Assembly (NCBI GenBank): GCA_037962975.1 | Contig: CM075669.1 | Span: forward strand, 122,900,501 to 122,964,500 | Direction of reading: 5' to 3' | Length of the DNA stretch: 64,000 nt | DNA from: Clitoria ternatea | Lineage: Eukaryota > Streptophyta > Magnoliopsida > Fabales > Fabaceae | Part shown: positions 12,561 to 23,704 of the stretch, in pieces | Layout: each line of letters opens with the position of its first letter | How positions within the stretch are numbered: position 1 is the stretch's first letter | Translations under genes and position numbers: made by a program | The notes under the pieces: model-generated | The model's input: the letters and a program-made list of their open reading frames with translations, nothing else | Told to the model about the DNA's origin: nothing | The model's database searches: none

Positions 12561-13055
12561 AAAATTGGGCAACAAGTTACGTAAATAAATCTAGAATCCT
12601 AGAATCAGCATATAATTCTACCCATTCCATAATTATTCACAATCCTATCCCCTCTTACCTTGATGAAGGGTCTTAGATTGGTTGAAAAATGTTTTCTTCT
12701 TACTGTCCTAGCTTCGAATCAGAGTGACTTGTACATAGAGAAGGAAATGAGAAAGAGAGACTTTTACTAATTTTTGTTGTTCTGAGAATTCAGACTTGGA
12801 AAAGGTGTGGTATTGATTTAATAATGTACAAGACAAGTGGGGGACAAGCTTTCTCGTGACTGGAGGTTAGGTGCATCAATTATGGAAATAATAGAGATTT
12901 TAGATAAGAAGTGAGCTGTATTTTGACCATTACCTCCGCCTACCTACTGGACCCTTGTATGATTGAAGAAAAATATATTAAAATATGTATAAAACGACAA
13001 GATTGGTGTAAAAGATTAATTCTGACGCTGGTTTTATATTCTGGGAATAATTACT

Positions 13056-13204
13056 GACTGGAACTTCACTGGTCAGCATATTTGCCGACTGGAACTCTAC
13101 CGGTCAGTATATTTGCCGACTAGCCTCTACCGGTCAGTATGTTTGTCGATTGGAACTCTACCGGTTAGTATATTTGCCGACTGGACCACTACCGGGTCAG
13201 TCTG
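13056..13204. repeat. 31-bp tandem repeat, about five units
   Basis: Units of 30-31 bases start at 13056, 13087, 13118, 13148 and 13179. Each has the core GACTGGAAC..TACCGGTCAG. They lie in the U3 part of the element 2 LTR. Confidence 0.85.
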
Positions 13205-13299
13205 AGAAGAATTCATTAGTCTCTTCTTTCACAACTGCTCCACTCAAAAGGGAATTTGCTGGGACATTTTTCTGCTTGAAACACTCAGAGAGCTTTTCA

Positions 13300-13960
13300 T
13301 CCTCGGAATGTCTTACTCGGAAATGTCTCACTCGGACTCATCCAGAACCGATTCCTCTCTCATTCGGTCTTTCATTCGGCTAAATCATTCCAAACCGACT
13401 CCACACTCGCTCGGTCTTTCACTCGGTAAACTATTCCAAAACCGACTCATCACTCGATCGGTCTTTCACTCGGCAAATCATTTCAAAACCGACTCATCTC
13501 CTGATCGGTCCTTCACTCAGCTAAACAATTCCAAGACCGACAATCTCTCACTCGGTCTTTCACTCGGTAAATTACTCCAAAATTGACTCCTTTCTATTTC
13601 ACTTGAGCGAGGCTTCATAGCACTTAGTCTTTTACTCGGTAAATTATTCCAACAGACTCCTCTTTCGTTCGCTCAAGCGCGGCCACGCCCGCTTGAGCGA
13701 GATTCGTCCAGAATCTCACCTGATCCCATCACACTCAACTCAGAACTCCACTGCCCGGAATGTCACATTCGGAGACCTTTCATTTGGAATTATATCCACA
13801 TCCTCACTCAGAAGGTCCTGTCTTGGACATAGCTCACTCGGAAGACATAACCTTCACCCAGAATTTCTCTTGGTCATAACCTTCACTCGGAAACAGATTC
13901 TTTTATTCACTCGGAAAGTCTTATTTCTGACCTGATTCACTCGGAATTTCTTGTTCACTA
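13300..13960 (-). repeat. CCGAGTG-motif block with a 47-bp tandem array
   Basis: CACTCGG (CCGAGTG in LTR sense) recurs throughout. Between about 13345 and 13590 it is organised as roughly five units of 47-48 bases, each with CCGACTC and CGGTCTTTCACTCGG. The flanks carry looser copies. A GC-rich palindrome-like pair (CGCTCAAGCG and CGCTTGAGCG) sits near 13673-13702. The forward ORF over the array arises from repetition and is not a gene. Confidence 0.8.
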
Positions 13961-14152
13961 ATATTTTACTCGGTAATGACCCAATCAAAGCGCTACCAGA
14001 GGTTAATTCTAAAGAAAGCTACTTGAACGAATCAAAAGAAGCTTCAATTTACAGGCAAGCTTACGTAGAAAGTTAATATAACTGGATAATATCATTGCTA
14101 ATCTAGAGTAAAAATGATTATACATGAGATTGATATTTTTTGGGGTGTTACA

Positions 14153-14489
14153 GTCTCTACCTCCACATCAGTCAGGGAGTGTCATCATTGACACTCGCCC
14201 CATACAATTCAATCAATTACAGTCAACCCTTTCGGCTCTCATTTGGGGTCCTTAGAATGTATTCTAAGTTATCTCACCACTCCTATTTTTCTAACTATTC
14301 AGCTCCCTATCCTCCTCTCAAGTTACTAGAATCTATACAATCAATACACAATCACAATCTCAGTATGATAATACAATGCATGAGTCCATTTCGATATTCA
14401 ATTCTCTTTATTAGTCATCATGATGCATGTAGGCCCATCTCTTCCTCAACAATCTCATCAATCCTGTGCTCAATCCGTCACCCTTATAT
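14153..14489 (-). repeat. LTR A, left fragment (between elements 2 and 3)
   Basis: This is the reverse complement of part of LTR B (about 43790-44130), including the blocks around GATGGGCC and TCATCATGATGCATG. It is cut on the left by element 2 and on the right by element 3. Its last five bases, TATAT (14485-14489), are repeated at 23700-23704 as the target duplication of element 3. Confidence 0.9.
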
Positions 14490-16094
14490 TGTAACATCCT
14501 GATTTAAAAATTAACTACCGAATGAGATTAAGCCACTAAACTAAAAATAATTGCAAAGTGAGAATTACTTAATTTTAACTTGAGAAGTTGATTGCTGATT
14601 GATTATGATGTGTGACATGTGAGAAGCTGCCTCTTCACGTTCTCCCACCCCACTCTCCCTATTTCTTCGGGTATATGTTCAGAAGCCCTCAACTGCTGTC
14701 CATTCACTCTAATTTCCTCGAAACCTTCCTCTTCTCCTACTTCTCTTCTTCTTCGTTCTTCTTCTTCTCTGTCCCCTGTTTTTCATAACTTCACGACTGT
14801 GGTGAAGTGGAGAACCCGAGATTCCCACTATTGGTGAGGAGCAATCGTTCGAGTGAAAGAAGAACAGCTTTCTGTTCCCAAGCTGATTAAAGGGTGCGAC
14901 TGTGTTCGGGGGGGGCTGAACAAGAGAGAGTGGTGGACGAAGCAAACAGAGCGTCGGACGTTCAGTAATCTTGTCCAGTAAATAATATGGTAGGCGAACG
15001 TCCAGTTGAGTACCTTTACATTCTACTGAATGAATAGAGCTTGCGTGATTCCGAGTAAGGGAGAGTTAAGGTAAATCCGAGTGAAGTGAGATATGAGATC
15101 CCTTTTGAATGAAGAAGGGTTGGGTCGATTCTGAATAAGTTATATTCATTAAAGGCTATATTCGTAGGAGAAATAATCGAAGGATGTTACGTGAGGAAAT
15201 CCCTTAATAAGCCTATTCCAGGTAGATAAGGCCATGATACCCCGAGTGAATGAAGTCACGAAATTCTAAGTGAGAATTGACTTAATCCGTTCCGAGTAAG
15301 AGTTTATTAGAACCTTTCCGCGTGAACTTATTAGAGGGGGTAAGATCTGGATGATACGGAGTAGATTTTAGTCTATCAAGGTCGTTCGCATACAGTGGAG
15401 TTAGTATGTATCCCGAGTGGCGAGGAGTTAGAGTATTTCCGAGTGAAGGAGCCTTAGTATGAGGTAGACTACATCTCCCGAGTGATGGGTGAGGGAATCA
15501 TTTCCCGAGTGGTTAACATCTGTGCCTTTCTAGAATGAAAATAGAGAGTATTGTGTAAACTTCCAAAGGAAACATGTAGGTGTGGGAGCCTTCCGAGAGA
15601 AATTAGGTTTCAACTCCGAGTGATGAGGTTACCAAGTGGACTTGAGCTTAGATTCCGAGTGATCGAATTATCCGAGTGCTCTGTTCACTTGGGCCAATAA
15701 GGTTCCGCTTCAGCGAATGTAGTTTATACCGTAAACTCTAAGGCTAGAATAGGATGTGTTGAATGAATTTCTGAGGCAAGCCTGAGCCCAAAGACTTTCC
15801 CGAGTGAATCTAGACTCTATTCCGTGGGGGAAACTATCCGAGTGTATGCGTTGCTTCAGCGAATAAATCCTCGCTCTAGCGAGTGTGGCCGCTTATGTAT
15901 TTTCATTCGCTGTTTCTCGTAGCTGAAGCTACGTCTTGCTAATGTGTATTATTCTGACTCAGCCTTCTCTTTTCTGAGTCGGATTTCTACTCTTCTTAAC
16001 CTCCAATTGCTTATTTTACCCTGCGCACCTTGTGATCCTTGGGAAAAATTTTTTCCATGTCTCGGGCTGTTGTTATCTAAACCGGGTTGTTTCA
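14490..16094 (+). repeat. 5' LTR of element 3 (1,605 bp, internally deleted)
   Basis: It runs from TGTAACATCC to TTGTTTCA and aligns with both ends of the 3' LTR, but lacks the segment corresponding to about 21366-22574. The missing part includes the donor-like site, the GC-rich cassette and the acceptor-like block. The candidate TATA (GTATATG, 14671-14677) and the pyrimidine-rich leader remain. About a dozen CCGAGTG/CCGAGTA motifs lie at 15040-15850. Confidence 0.95.
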
Positions 16095-16097
16095 TTT

Positions 16098-16109
16098 TGG
16101 TATCAGAGC
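16098..16109 (+). other. Primer binding site of element 3 (initiator Met tRNA)
   Basis: TGGTATCAGAGC starts three bases after the end of the 5' LTR and is complementary to the 3' end of initiator Met tRNA. Confidence 0.95.
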
Positions 16110-16424
16110 GGACTTAAAAAGGTCCAAGGCCAAGGTATGCTTACTCCCAATAAGCGGTGATGTACATTATGACCAGACGTCATAAATTGCTTGTAATATC
16201 TGAGGACTTTGATGCCTAGTTAAGTATAATTTGTGTGGCCATGTGCTTATGAGGTGTTGTTTTTGGGGTAGAAGATTGTTCCTACCCTGGTCCGATTAAT
16301 TACATGATACTTAAGAATTGTATAATAATGTGTTATAATTATTGAATGTTGGGTTGAGGTCCGATCCGTAGTGAGTAATTCTGTAAACTTATCCTTGAAA
16401 GGGGTGTTAATTTCAGGATAAGTC

Positions 16425-19400
16425 ATGGCAAATCGTCATAGCATGGAAGCCATAGCCACGGTATTCCAGCGTTTCGCTGACATATTCGAGTGGCAGAGCC
16501 AGCCTCGAACTGAAGATGGCCAAGTATTGGATCGCTTCCTGAAGAGGAAGCCGAGTGAGTTCCACGGGGGATTTAATCCCTAAGCAGCTTACAAGTGGAT
16601 TCAAGATTTAGAGAGAATTTTTGGGGGCCTTCACTGTACCGAGGCCCAGAAAGTCGAGTGTGTAGTATACATGCTGCGGGACGAAGCAGAAAATTGGTGG
16701 AAGATCACCAAAAACCGATTGACTGATGCTGGCACCCAGCTGATCTGGGAAAATTTTAAGGCGTGCTTCCTGGAAAAATATTTCCCCGACACAGTAAGGA
16801 GTCGGAAAGAGCTAGAATTTATGGAACTAAAGCAGGGTTCCCTGTCGGTGGAGGAATACGCTGCCAGGTTTGAAGAGTTGTGCCTGTTTTATCCGCCCTT
16901 CCAACAACTCGGAACCGAGAGTTCCAAATGCATTAAATTCGAGAGCGAACTGAGGTCGGACATTAAGAGAGTGTTCAGGCACCAGGAAATTAGAAGCTTT
17001 CCTGTACTGGTGAATAAATGTAGAATTTTTGAAGAAGATGACAAAGCCCACTCGGGCCAGAGCAGCAAGGCAGACCCCTTCTTGAAGCCCCAGCAGTCAC
17101 GCTTCAAGAGACCAAGTAACGTTGGAAGAAGTAGACCCTCCTCTAGATATAGAGGTCGGGGTAATCAAGGTGGTCGGGTTGGTGGTCGTCCAAAATATGG
17201 CAAATGTTTCAAATGTGGTGGTGACCACTTTGCCAAGAATTGTGACGGTGGAGGAGATGTTGTATGTTTTCATTGTAATGAGAAGGGGCACATTCGCCCC
17301 GACTGCCCTCAACTACATCAAGCAAACGCCAATGTGCACCGTGGAGGCTTCCGAGGGAGAGGCCGTGGAAATGGTGGCTGTGGGAATGGGGGCAGAGGTG
17401 ATGGAGCTCGGGGCAACATGATGTTTGCCCCAAACAACCGGGGAAGAAATGTCGACCAACCGGCTGCTGGGAGAGTTTACGCCATCAACGCTGAGGAGGC
17501 TGCACAAGCGAATGACTTGGTGTAAAGTAAGTGCTCACTCGGTAGATATACACTTAATGTAGTTTTTGATTCTGGAGCTACCCACTCCTTTATAGCTGAC
17601 GATTGTGTGAGACGTTTGAGGTTGCCGACTGTGTATATGAATCGGACTTTGGAGGTAGCCAATCTGACCAGCGTTAAAGTGTTGACATCAATGATGTGTA
17701 AAGATGTAACCTTTACGTTGGGCAATCGGAGTTTTACCTTCGATTTAGTATGTGTGCCTTTGAAAGACCTTGACATCGTACTTGGCATGGATTGGCTTTC
17801 AGCCAACAAGGTATTGGTGGACTGTCAAAACCGAAGAGAAATTTTTCCAAGGCAGATCAGTGATGACTACACGGTACAAGGTATAGCTCAGTTATTTATG
17901 ATGCTTTGTTTAACTGAGGGAGAGGGTAGAGCCCGAGTGAACGATATTCCGACTGTTTGTGAATTCCCCGAGGTGTTTCCGGAGGATGTGCCGGGTGTCC
18001 CTCCAAATAGAGAAGTTGAATTCTCTATAGACTTAATTCCTGGAGCCGAGCCGGTCTCCAGTGCACCCTATAGGATGTCCCCAACAAAATTAGCTGAGTT
18101 GAAAAAGCAAGTGGATGAATTACTCGGCAAACAGTTCATTCGACCGAGTGTATCACCATGGGGCGCACCGATGTTACTTGTTAAGAAGAAGGACGGCAGC
18201 ATGAGGTTATGTATTGACTACCGATAGCTAAACAAACTTACGATTAAGAACCGGTACCCATTGCCCAGGATTGACGACCTAATTGACCAGCTGCGTGGTG
18301 CTTCAGTCTTCTCAAAAATTGATTTACGATCGAGATACCACCAGATCCGGGTGAAGGACTCGGATATTCCCAAGACTGTCTTCAGGACCCGGTATGGCCA
18401 CTACGAGTATGTAGTAATTCCATTTGGTGTGACAAACGCCCCTGTTGTATTCATGAATTACATGAATAGCATCTTCCACCCATACTTAGACCGATTTGTG
18501 GTCGTTTTTATTGATGATATCTTGGTCTATTCCAAGACCCCTGAGGAGCATGAGGAACACCTCCGTTCGGTACTCCAAGTATTGAAGGAGAAACAACTGT
18601 TTGCAAAACTTTCGAAGTGTAATTTCTGGATGGATAGGATCCACTTCCTCGGGCATGTAATTTCCAAGGAAGGCGTCTCGGTAGATCCTTCAAAGGTAGC
18701 AACTGTAATGGCATGGGAGAGACCCAAGTTGGTCTCGGAGATAAGAAGCTTCATGGGTCTAGCTGGCTATTATAGAAGGTTTATTGAGGGTTTTTCTAAG
18801 CTTGCTTTGCCCCTGACCAAGTTGACTCAGAAAAATGTCCCTTTCGTGTGGGGTTCCGAGTGTGAGAGCAGTTTCTAAGAGTTAAAGACTAAGTTGACAA
18901 CCGCTCCAGTGTTTTCATTGCCAAATTTGTAAGAGAGCTTCGTGGTCTAATGTGATACGTCAGGACTCGGCCTGGGGTGCGTACTAATGCAGAAGGACCG
19001 AGTGATAGCTTATGCCTCTCGGCAGTTAAGGCCACATGAGCAGCATTATCCGACTCATGACTTAGAATTGGCAGTTGTAGTCTTCGCATTAAAAATATGG
19101 AGGCATTACTTGTACGGTTCCAAATTTGAGGTGTACAGCGACCACAAGAGCCTCAAATATTTATTCGACCAGAAAGAACTAAACATGAGGCAGAGGAGAT
19201 GGATGGAGTTTTTGAAAGATTACGACTTCGAGCTAAAGTATCATCCGGGTAAGGCGAACGTTATAGCCGACGGATTGAGTCGGAAATCCTTCCATGGGGC
19301 AGTGATGATGGTGAAGGAGGTGGAGTTACTGGGGCAATTCTGAGACATAAACTTGCATGTGGACGTCTCTTCGTCTAGGAAGATAACGCTCGGTATGTTG

Positions 19401-20843
19401 AAGAATGCCAATGAGTTCCTGAAATTGGTATTTGAGCAGCAGAATTCAGATCCCTACTTGGCTGGGATGAAGGAGACTCAGGCTAAGGGTAAGGACTTGT
19501 CTCTGACTGAGGGATCGGATGGAATTTTTAGAGTGAAGGGTAGAATATATGTGCCGGGTGAAGGAGAATTAAGGAGGATGGTGCTTGATGAAGCCCACAA
19601 GAGCCTGTTAAGTATTCACCCGGGCACTACAAAGATGTACCACGATCTGAGACTGCAGTTCTGGTGGCCCAAATTAAAGAGAAATATGGTGGAATATGTG
19701 GCTCGGTGTGTTACTTGCCAGAAGTCAAAGGTCGAACATCAGAAGCCGTATAGTACATTGCAACCCCTTCAAATCCCCTTATGGAAATGGGACTCAATTG
19801 CCATAGACTTTGTAATGGGATTGCCTAGAACCCGAGCGGGTTATGATGCCATTTGGGTCATTGTGGACTGGTTGACAAAAACTGCACACTTTCTGCCCGT
19901 GAACATGAGATATCCGTTATAGAAGTTAGCCCAGATCTACGTCCGAGAAATTGTCCGACTACATGGTGTGCCGACTTCTATCGTGTCGGGCAGGGATCCT
20001 AGATTCACGTCCCGGTTTTGGACAGGCCTACACCAGGAATTAGGCACGAAGCTTTGGCTAAGTTCCGCCTACCATCCCCAGTCGGGTGGGTAATCCGAGC
20101 GAACAATACAAAGTTTGGAGGACTTACTGAGGGCGTGTGTGTTGGAGCATGGTGGTAGTTGGGAGTAGTACCTCCCTCTGATCGAATTTACATATAATAA
20201 TAGCCACCACAGCAGCATTGGCATGGCACCCTATGAAGCACTGTATGGCCGGAAATGCCGAACCCCACTCTGTTGGTCGAAAATTGGTGAAAGTTTACTG
20301 TTGGGGCCGGAAATTGTGAAACAGACTTCAGAACAGATCCAAATAATTAGAGAGAAGATGAAGGCGTCTCAGGATAGGCAGAAAAGCTATCATGATAAAC
20401 GGACTAAGCCACTTGAGTTTTTGGTCGGTGATAGGGTATTCCTAAAGATTTTATCGAGTAAAGGAGTCGGACGAGCCTTGAAGAGTAGGAAGTTGAACCC
20501 CCGATACATAGGACCCTATGAAGTACTGGAGCGGACCGGTTCTGTGGCATACCGAATAACATTACCAACTCACCTGTCCAGATTGCATAACGTGTTTCAT
20601 GTGTCCCAACTAAGGAAGTATCTACCCGATTCCACCCACAAAATGCCGGATGATGAAGTGGAGATCAAAGAGGATTTGACTACAGTGGCTGTACCGACTA
20701 GAATTGTGGACCGGTCGGTAAAACGCTTGAGGAGCAAGGATGTACAACTGGTTAAAGTAGCGTGGCAACAAAATGGGTGTACTTCTTATACCTGGGAACG
20801 CGAGGATGCCATGAGGCAGTAGTATCCCAAGTTGTTCATCTAA
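16425..20843 (+). pseudogene. Gag-pol polyprotein of element 3, full length with about eleven stops
   Basis: A single frame of 1,473 codons runs from ATG 16425 to the natural stop at 20841-20843, without any frameshift. It encodes Gag, two zinc knuckles (near 17203 and 17262), protease (DSGATHSF near 17568), reverse transcriptase (FIDD, 18507-18518), RNase H, integrase with HHCC finger and a chromodomain-like tail. Premature stops lie near 16581, 17523, 18225, 18876, 18930, 18951, 19341, 19920, 20088, 20166 and 20820. Most sit where related elements have CAA, CAG or CGA, so they fit C-to-T change; those near 16581 and 18951 need a transversion. The second catalytic aspartate of integrase is replaced by glycine (19989-19991: SGRD instead of SDRD). 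The element cannot be autonomous. Confidence 0.95.
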
Positions 20844-20881
20844 GGTAAGTTACCGTTTGAATTTCGAGGACGAAATTCTTT

Positions 20882-20895
20882 GTGAGGGGGAGAAT
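20882..20895 (+). other. Polypurine tract of element 3
   Basis: The purine run GTGAGGGGGAGAAT directly precedes the 3' LTR. The preceding CGAGGACGAAATTC motif is shared with element 1 (CGGGGACGAAATTC on the minus strand, about 165-178) and is typical of this retrotransposon lineage. Confidence 0.92.
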
Positions 20896-23699
20896 TGTAA
20901 CATCCTGATTTAAAAATTAACTACCGAATGAGATTAAGCCACTAAACTAAAAATAATTGCAAAGTGAGAATTACTTAATTTTAACTTAAGAAGTTGATTG
21001 TTGATTGATTATGATGTGTGACACGTGAGAAGCTGCCACTTCACGTTCTCCCACCCCACTCTCCCCATTTCTTCGGGTATATGTTCAGAAGCCCTCAACT
21101 GCTGTCCATTCACTCTAATTTCCTCGAAACCTTCCTCTTCTCCTACTTCTCTTCTTCTTCGTTCTTCTTCTTCTCTGTCCCCTGTTTTTCATAACTTCGC
21201 GACTGTGGTGAAGTGGAGAACCCGAGATTCCCACTGTTGGTGAGGAGCAATCGTTCGAGTGAAAGAAGAACAGCTTTCTGTTCGCAAGCTGATTAAAGGG
21301 TGCGACTGTGTTCGGGGGGGCTGAACAAGAGAGAGTGGTGGACAAAGCAAACAGAGCGTCGGACCAAACATTGAGAAACATAAGAGCTTCTCAAGTTCCT
21401 TCAGTTGGTAGGGGGCGCTTTGCATGTCAAATGCATGGTTTATGGACGGTACCGGGTGAACGTATAGCTCTATATGTGTGTGATTATGATTATGATGACT
21501 GTATGAAATGTCTGACTGTCAATCCTTGGGTACCGTGTGTGTGGGAGTAGAGTCCTGTTAGCAGTTTCACACTTACATGCACGTGTTCAGGGTTTGTTGT
21601 GCTGAGTTTTTATGGTTGTTTATACATAAATGCATGTGGTGTATGTTCCTGTTATTGTTAACACCGAGAGTGTATATGTGTGTGACTGTTGGATTGATCT
21701 TGTCTGGAGTGTTGTATTAAGAATATAAACTGTTTGGTTCATGCTGGTATGATTGACGAGTAAATGTAGATACTATGTTGGATCGGTCATGATTCTAATG
21801 GTTACGTGGAATGTGCTTGATAATTGGGAATGCTGCTAATAAAATGCATAAGCTGCATGTATAGGAGCGGGGTGACCCGTGGAAGGTCAGGAACCCTAAT
21901 GAGATGATTTCCAGCTACAGATCCTTGGCTAGATCCTGTGAGGGCCCGTGGTAGCCGAGGGAGCTAGAGTTAAGTCTCGAGACGTCAATGGGAGACCGGT
22001 ACCATGCGGGAAGGGCTAATGGACGAGAGGCCAGGAAGGGAACCTGTAACTGAAAATCATTGTTTAAGTCGGATCCACATGCATATATGTAGGTGCATCG
22101 TTAAAAAGAATAACACGATTCATATGATCTGTGAATCATACGAATGAATTCTGATTGAGTTGATGCATGCTCCTTTATGAATGAGAATGAGCTAAATGTG
22201 ATATGTATGTGATTATATGTTATTGAAAACATCATGATTTATATGGCCTTAATTTAAATTGAATGAATTCCGATTGAATATGCGTGTGTACTGACGCTGA
22301 TGCCGAGTCAGTAACTATCATTTTATATGTAAAAGCTCACCCCTATTATGGCCATATTTTAGTGGATGTCTCTCGGAATGATGGGTGATGGAGGAGCACC
22401 AGTCCTGTGTGGCGTACTGTACAGTGGATATGTATATAATTGTATATGCCGTGTAAATAGTGTTGTTAAGCCTTGGCCAGCTCTTAGTATAATTTTTTGT
22501 TTGAATATGTTGGAATTGAACTCTCTCGGTAATAAGAGCAAAACTAATTATATATATATGATGTTATACGTTTAATCTTGTCCACTAAATAATGTAGTAG
22601 GCGAACGTCCAGTTGAGTACCTTTACATTCTACTGAATGAATAGAGCTTGCGTGATTCCGAGTAAGGGAGAGTTAAGGTAAATCCGAGTGAAGTGAGATA
22701 TGAGATCCCTTTTGAATGAAGAAGGGTTGGGTCGATTCTGAATAAGTTATATTCATTAAAGGCTGTATCCGTAGGAGAAATAATCGAAGGATGTTACGTG
22801 AGGAAATCCCTTAATAAGCCTATTCCGGGTGGATAAGGCCATGATACCCCGAGTGAATGAAGTCATGAAATTCTGAGTGAGAATTGACTTAATCCGTTCC
22901 GAGTAAGAGTTTATTAGAACCTTTCCGCGTGAACTTATTAGAGGGGGTAAGATCTGGATGATACGGAGTAGATTTTAGTCTATCAAGGTCGTCCGCATGC
23001 AGTGGAGTTAGTATGTATCCAGAGTGGTGAGGAGTTAGAGCATTTCCGAGTGAAGGAGCCTTAGTGTGAGGTAGACTACATCTCCCGAGTGATGGGTGAG
23101 GGAATCATTTCCCGAGTGGTTAACATCTGTGCCTTTCTAGAATGAAAATAGAGAGTATTGTGTAAACTTCCGAAGGAAGCATGTAGGTGTGGGAGCCTTC
23201 CGAGAGAAATTAGGTTTCAACTCCGAGTGATGAGGTTACCGAGTGGACTTGAGCTTAGATTTTGAGTGATCGAATTATCCGAGTGCTCTGTTCACTTGGG
23301 CCAAGAAGGTTCCGCTTTAGCAAATGTAGTTTATACCGTGAACTCTAAGGCTAGAATAGGATGTCTTGAATGAACTTCCGAGGGAAGCGTGAGCCCAAAG
23401 ACTTTCCCGAGTGAATCTGGACTCTATTCTGAGTGGAAACTATCCGAGTGTATGCGTTGCTTCAGCGAATAAATCCTCGCTCTAGCGAGTGTAGCCGCTT
23501 ATGTATTTTCATCTGCTGTTTCTCGTAGCTGAAGCTATGTCTTGCTAATGTGTATTATTCTGACCCAGCCTTCTCTTTTCTGAGTCGGATTTCTATTCTT
23601 CTTAACCTCCAATTGCTTATTTTACCCTGCGCACCCTGTGATCCTTGGGAAAAAATTTTCCCTGTCTCGGGCTGTTGTTATCTAAACTGGGTTGTTTCA
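20896..23699 (+). repeat. 3' LTR of element 3 (2,804 bp, undeleted form)
   Basis: It starts TGTAACATCC and ends TTGTTTCA. In order it has a short U3 and candidate TATA (about 21077-21082), a pyrimidine-rich leader (21040-21240), a donor-like TTG|GTAGGG (intron start 21408) and a GC-rich cassette (21868-22080). A branch-point-like CTCAC (22336-22340), an acceptor-like TTTTAG (22361-22362) and a CCGAGTG-rich tail (22670-23460) follow. Confidence 0.96.
22610..23465 (+). repeat. CCGAGTG motif array in the element 3 3' LTR
   Basis: The heptamer CCGAGTG, or a one-base variant, recurs more than ten times at irregular intervals of roughly 20-100 bases. It is always in LTR sense and is collinear with 15040-15850 in the 5' LTR. 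GCTTCAGCGAA and GCTCTAGCGAG palindrome-like elements follow near 23460-23490. Confidence 0.75.
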
Positions 23700-23704
23700 T
23701 ATAT

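Larger units (their letters stand above)
7704..14152 (-). mobile_element. Element 2: Tekay-type LTR retrotransposon, 5' half
   Basis: This minus-strand element has its 5' LTR at 10548-14152, primer binding site at 10532-10543 and gag-pol down to 7704, where element 1 interrupts it in RNase H. The rest must lie left of the window. Its right end abuts a fragment of LTR A (14153 onward), so element 2 inserted into LTR A. The right-hand target duplication would be GTCTC (14153-14157), with its partner outside the window. Confidence 0.92.
10548..14152 (-). repeat. 5' LTR of element 2 (about 3.6 kb)
   Basis: Its plus-strand ends are TGTGACATCAT and GGGTGTTACA. In sense orientation it holds a CCGAGTG-rich block with two tandem arrays (13960-13050) and a leader (about 12900-12660) ending in a donor-like CAAG|GTAAGAGG (intron start about 12659). 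A region of decayed repeats (12560-11900) and a 63-bp minisatellite follow. The acceptor-like block has CTCAC followed by TTTTTACAG, with its AG at 10844-10845. No second LTR is visible for comparison. Confidence 0.88.
14490..23699 (+). mobile_element. Element 3: complete Ty3/gypsy Tekay-type retrotransposon
   Basis: A plus-strand element of 9,210 bp has both LTRs, primer binding site, gag-pol, polypurine tract and a perfect 5-bp target duplication TATAT (14485-14489 and 23700-23704) in LTR A. The first 160 or so aligned LTR bases differ at about four positions, which indicates an insertion of modest age. The 5' LTR has lost about 1.2 kb relative to the 3' LTR. Confidence 0.97.

Noticed and set aside
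14950..14980. Deletion in the 5' LTR of element 3 as evidence of splicing followed by reverse transcription
   Set aside because: The edges correspond to about 21366 and 22574, not to the donor (21408) and acceptor (22362), so an ordinary DNA deletion is the better reading.
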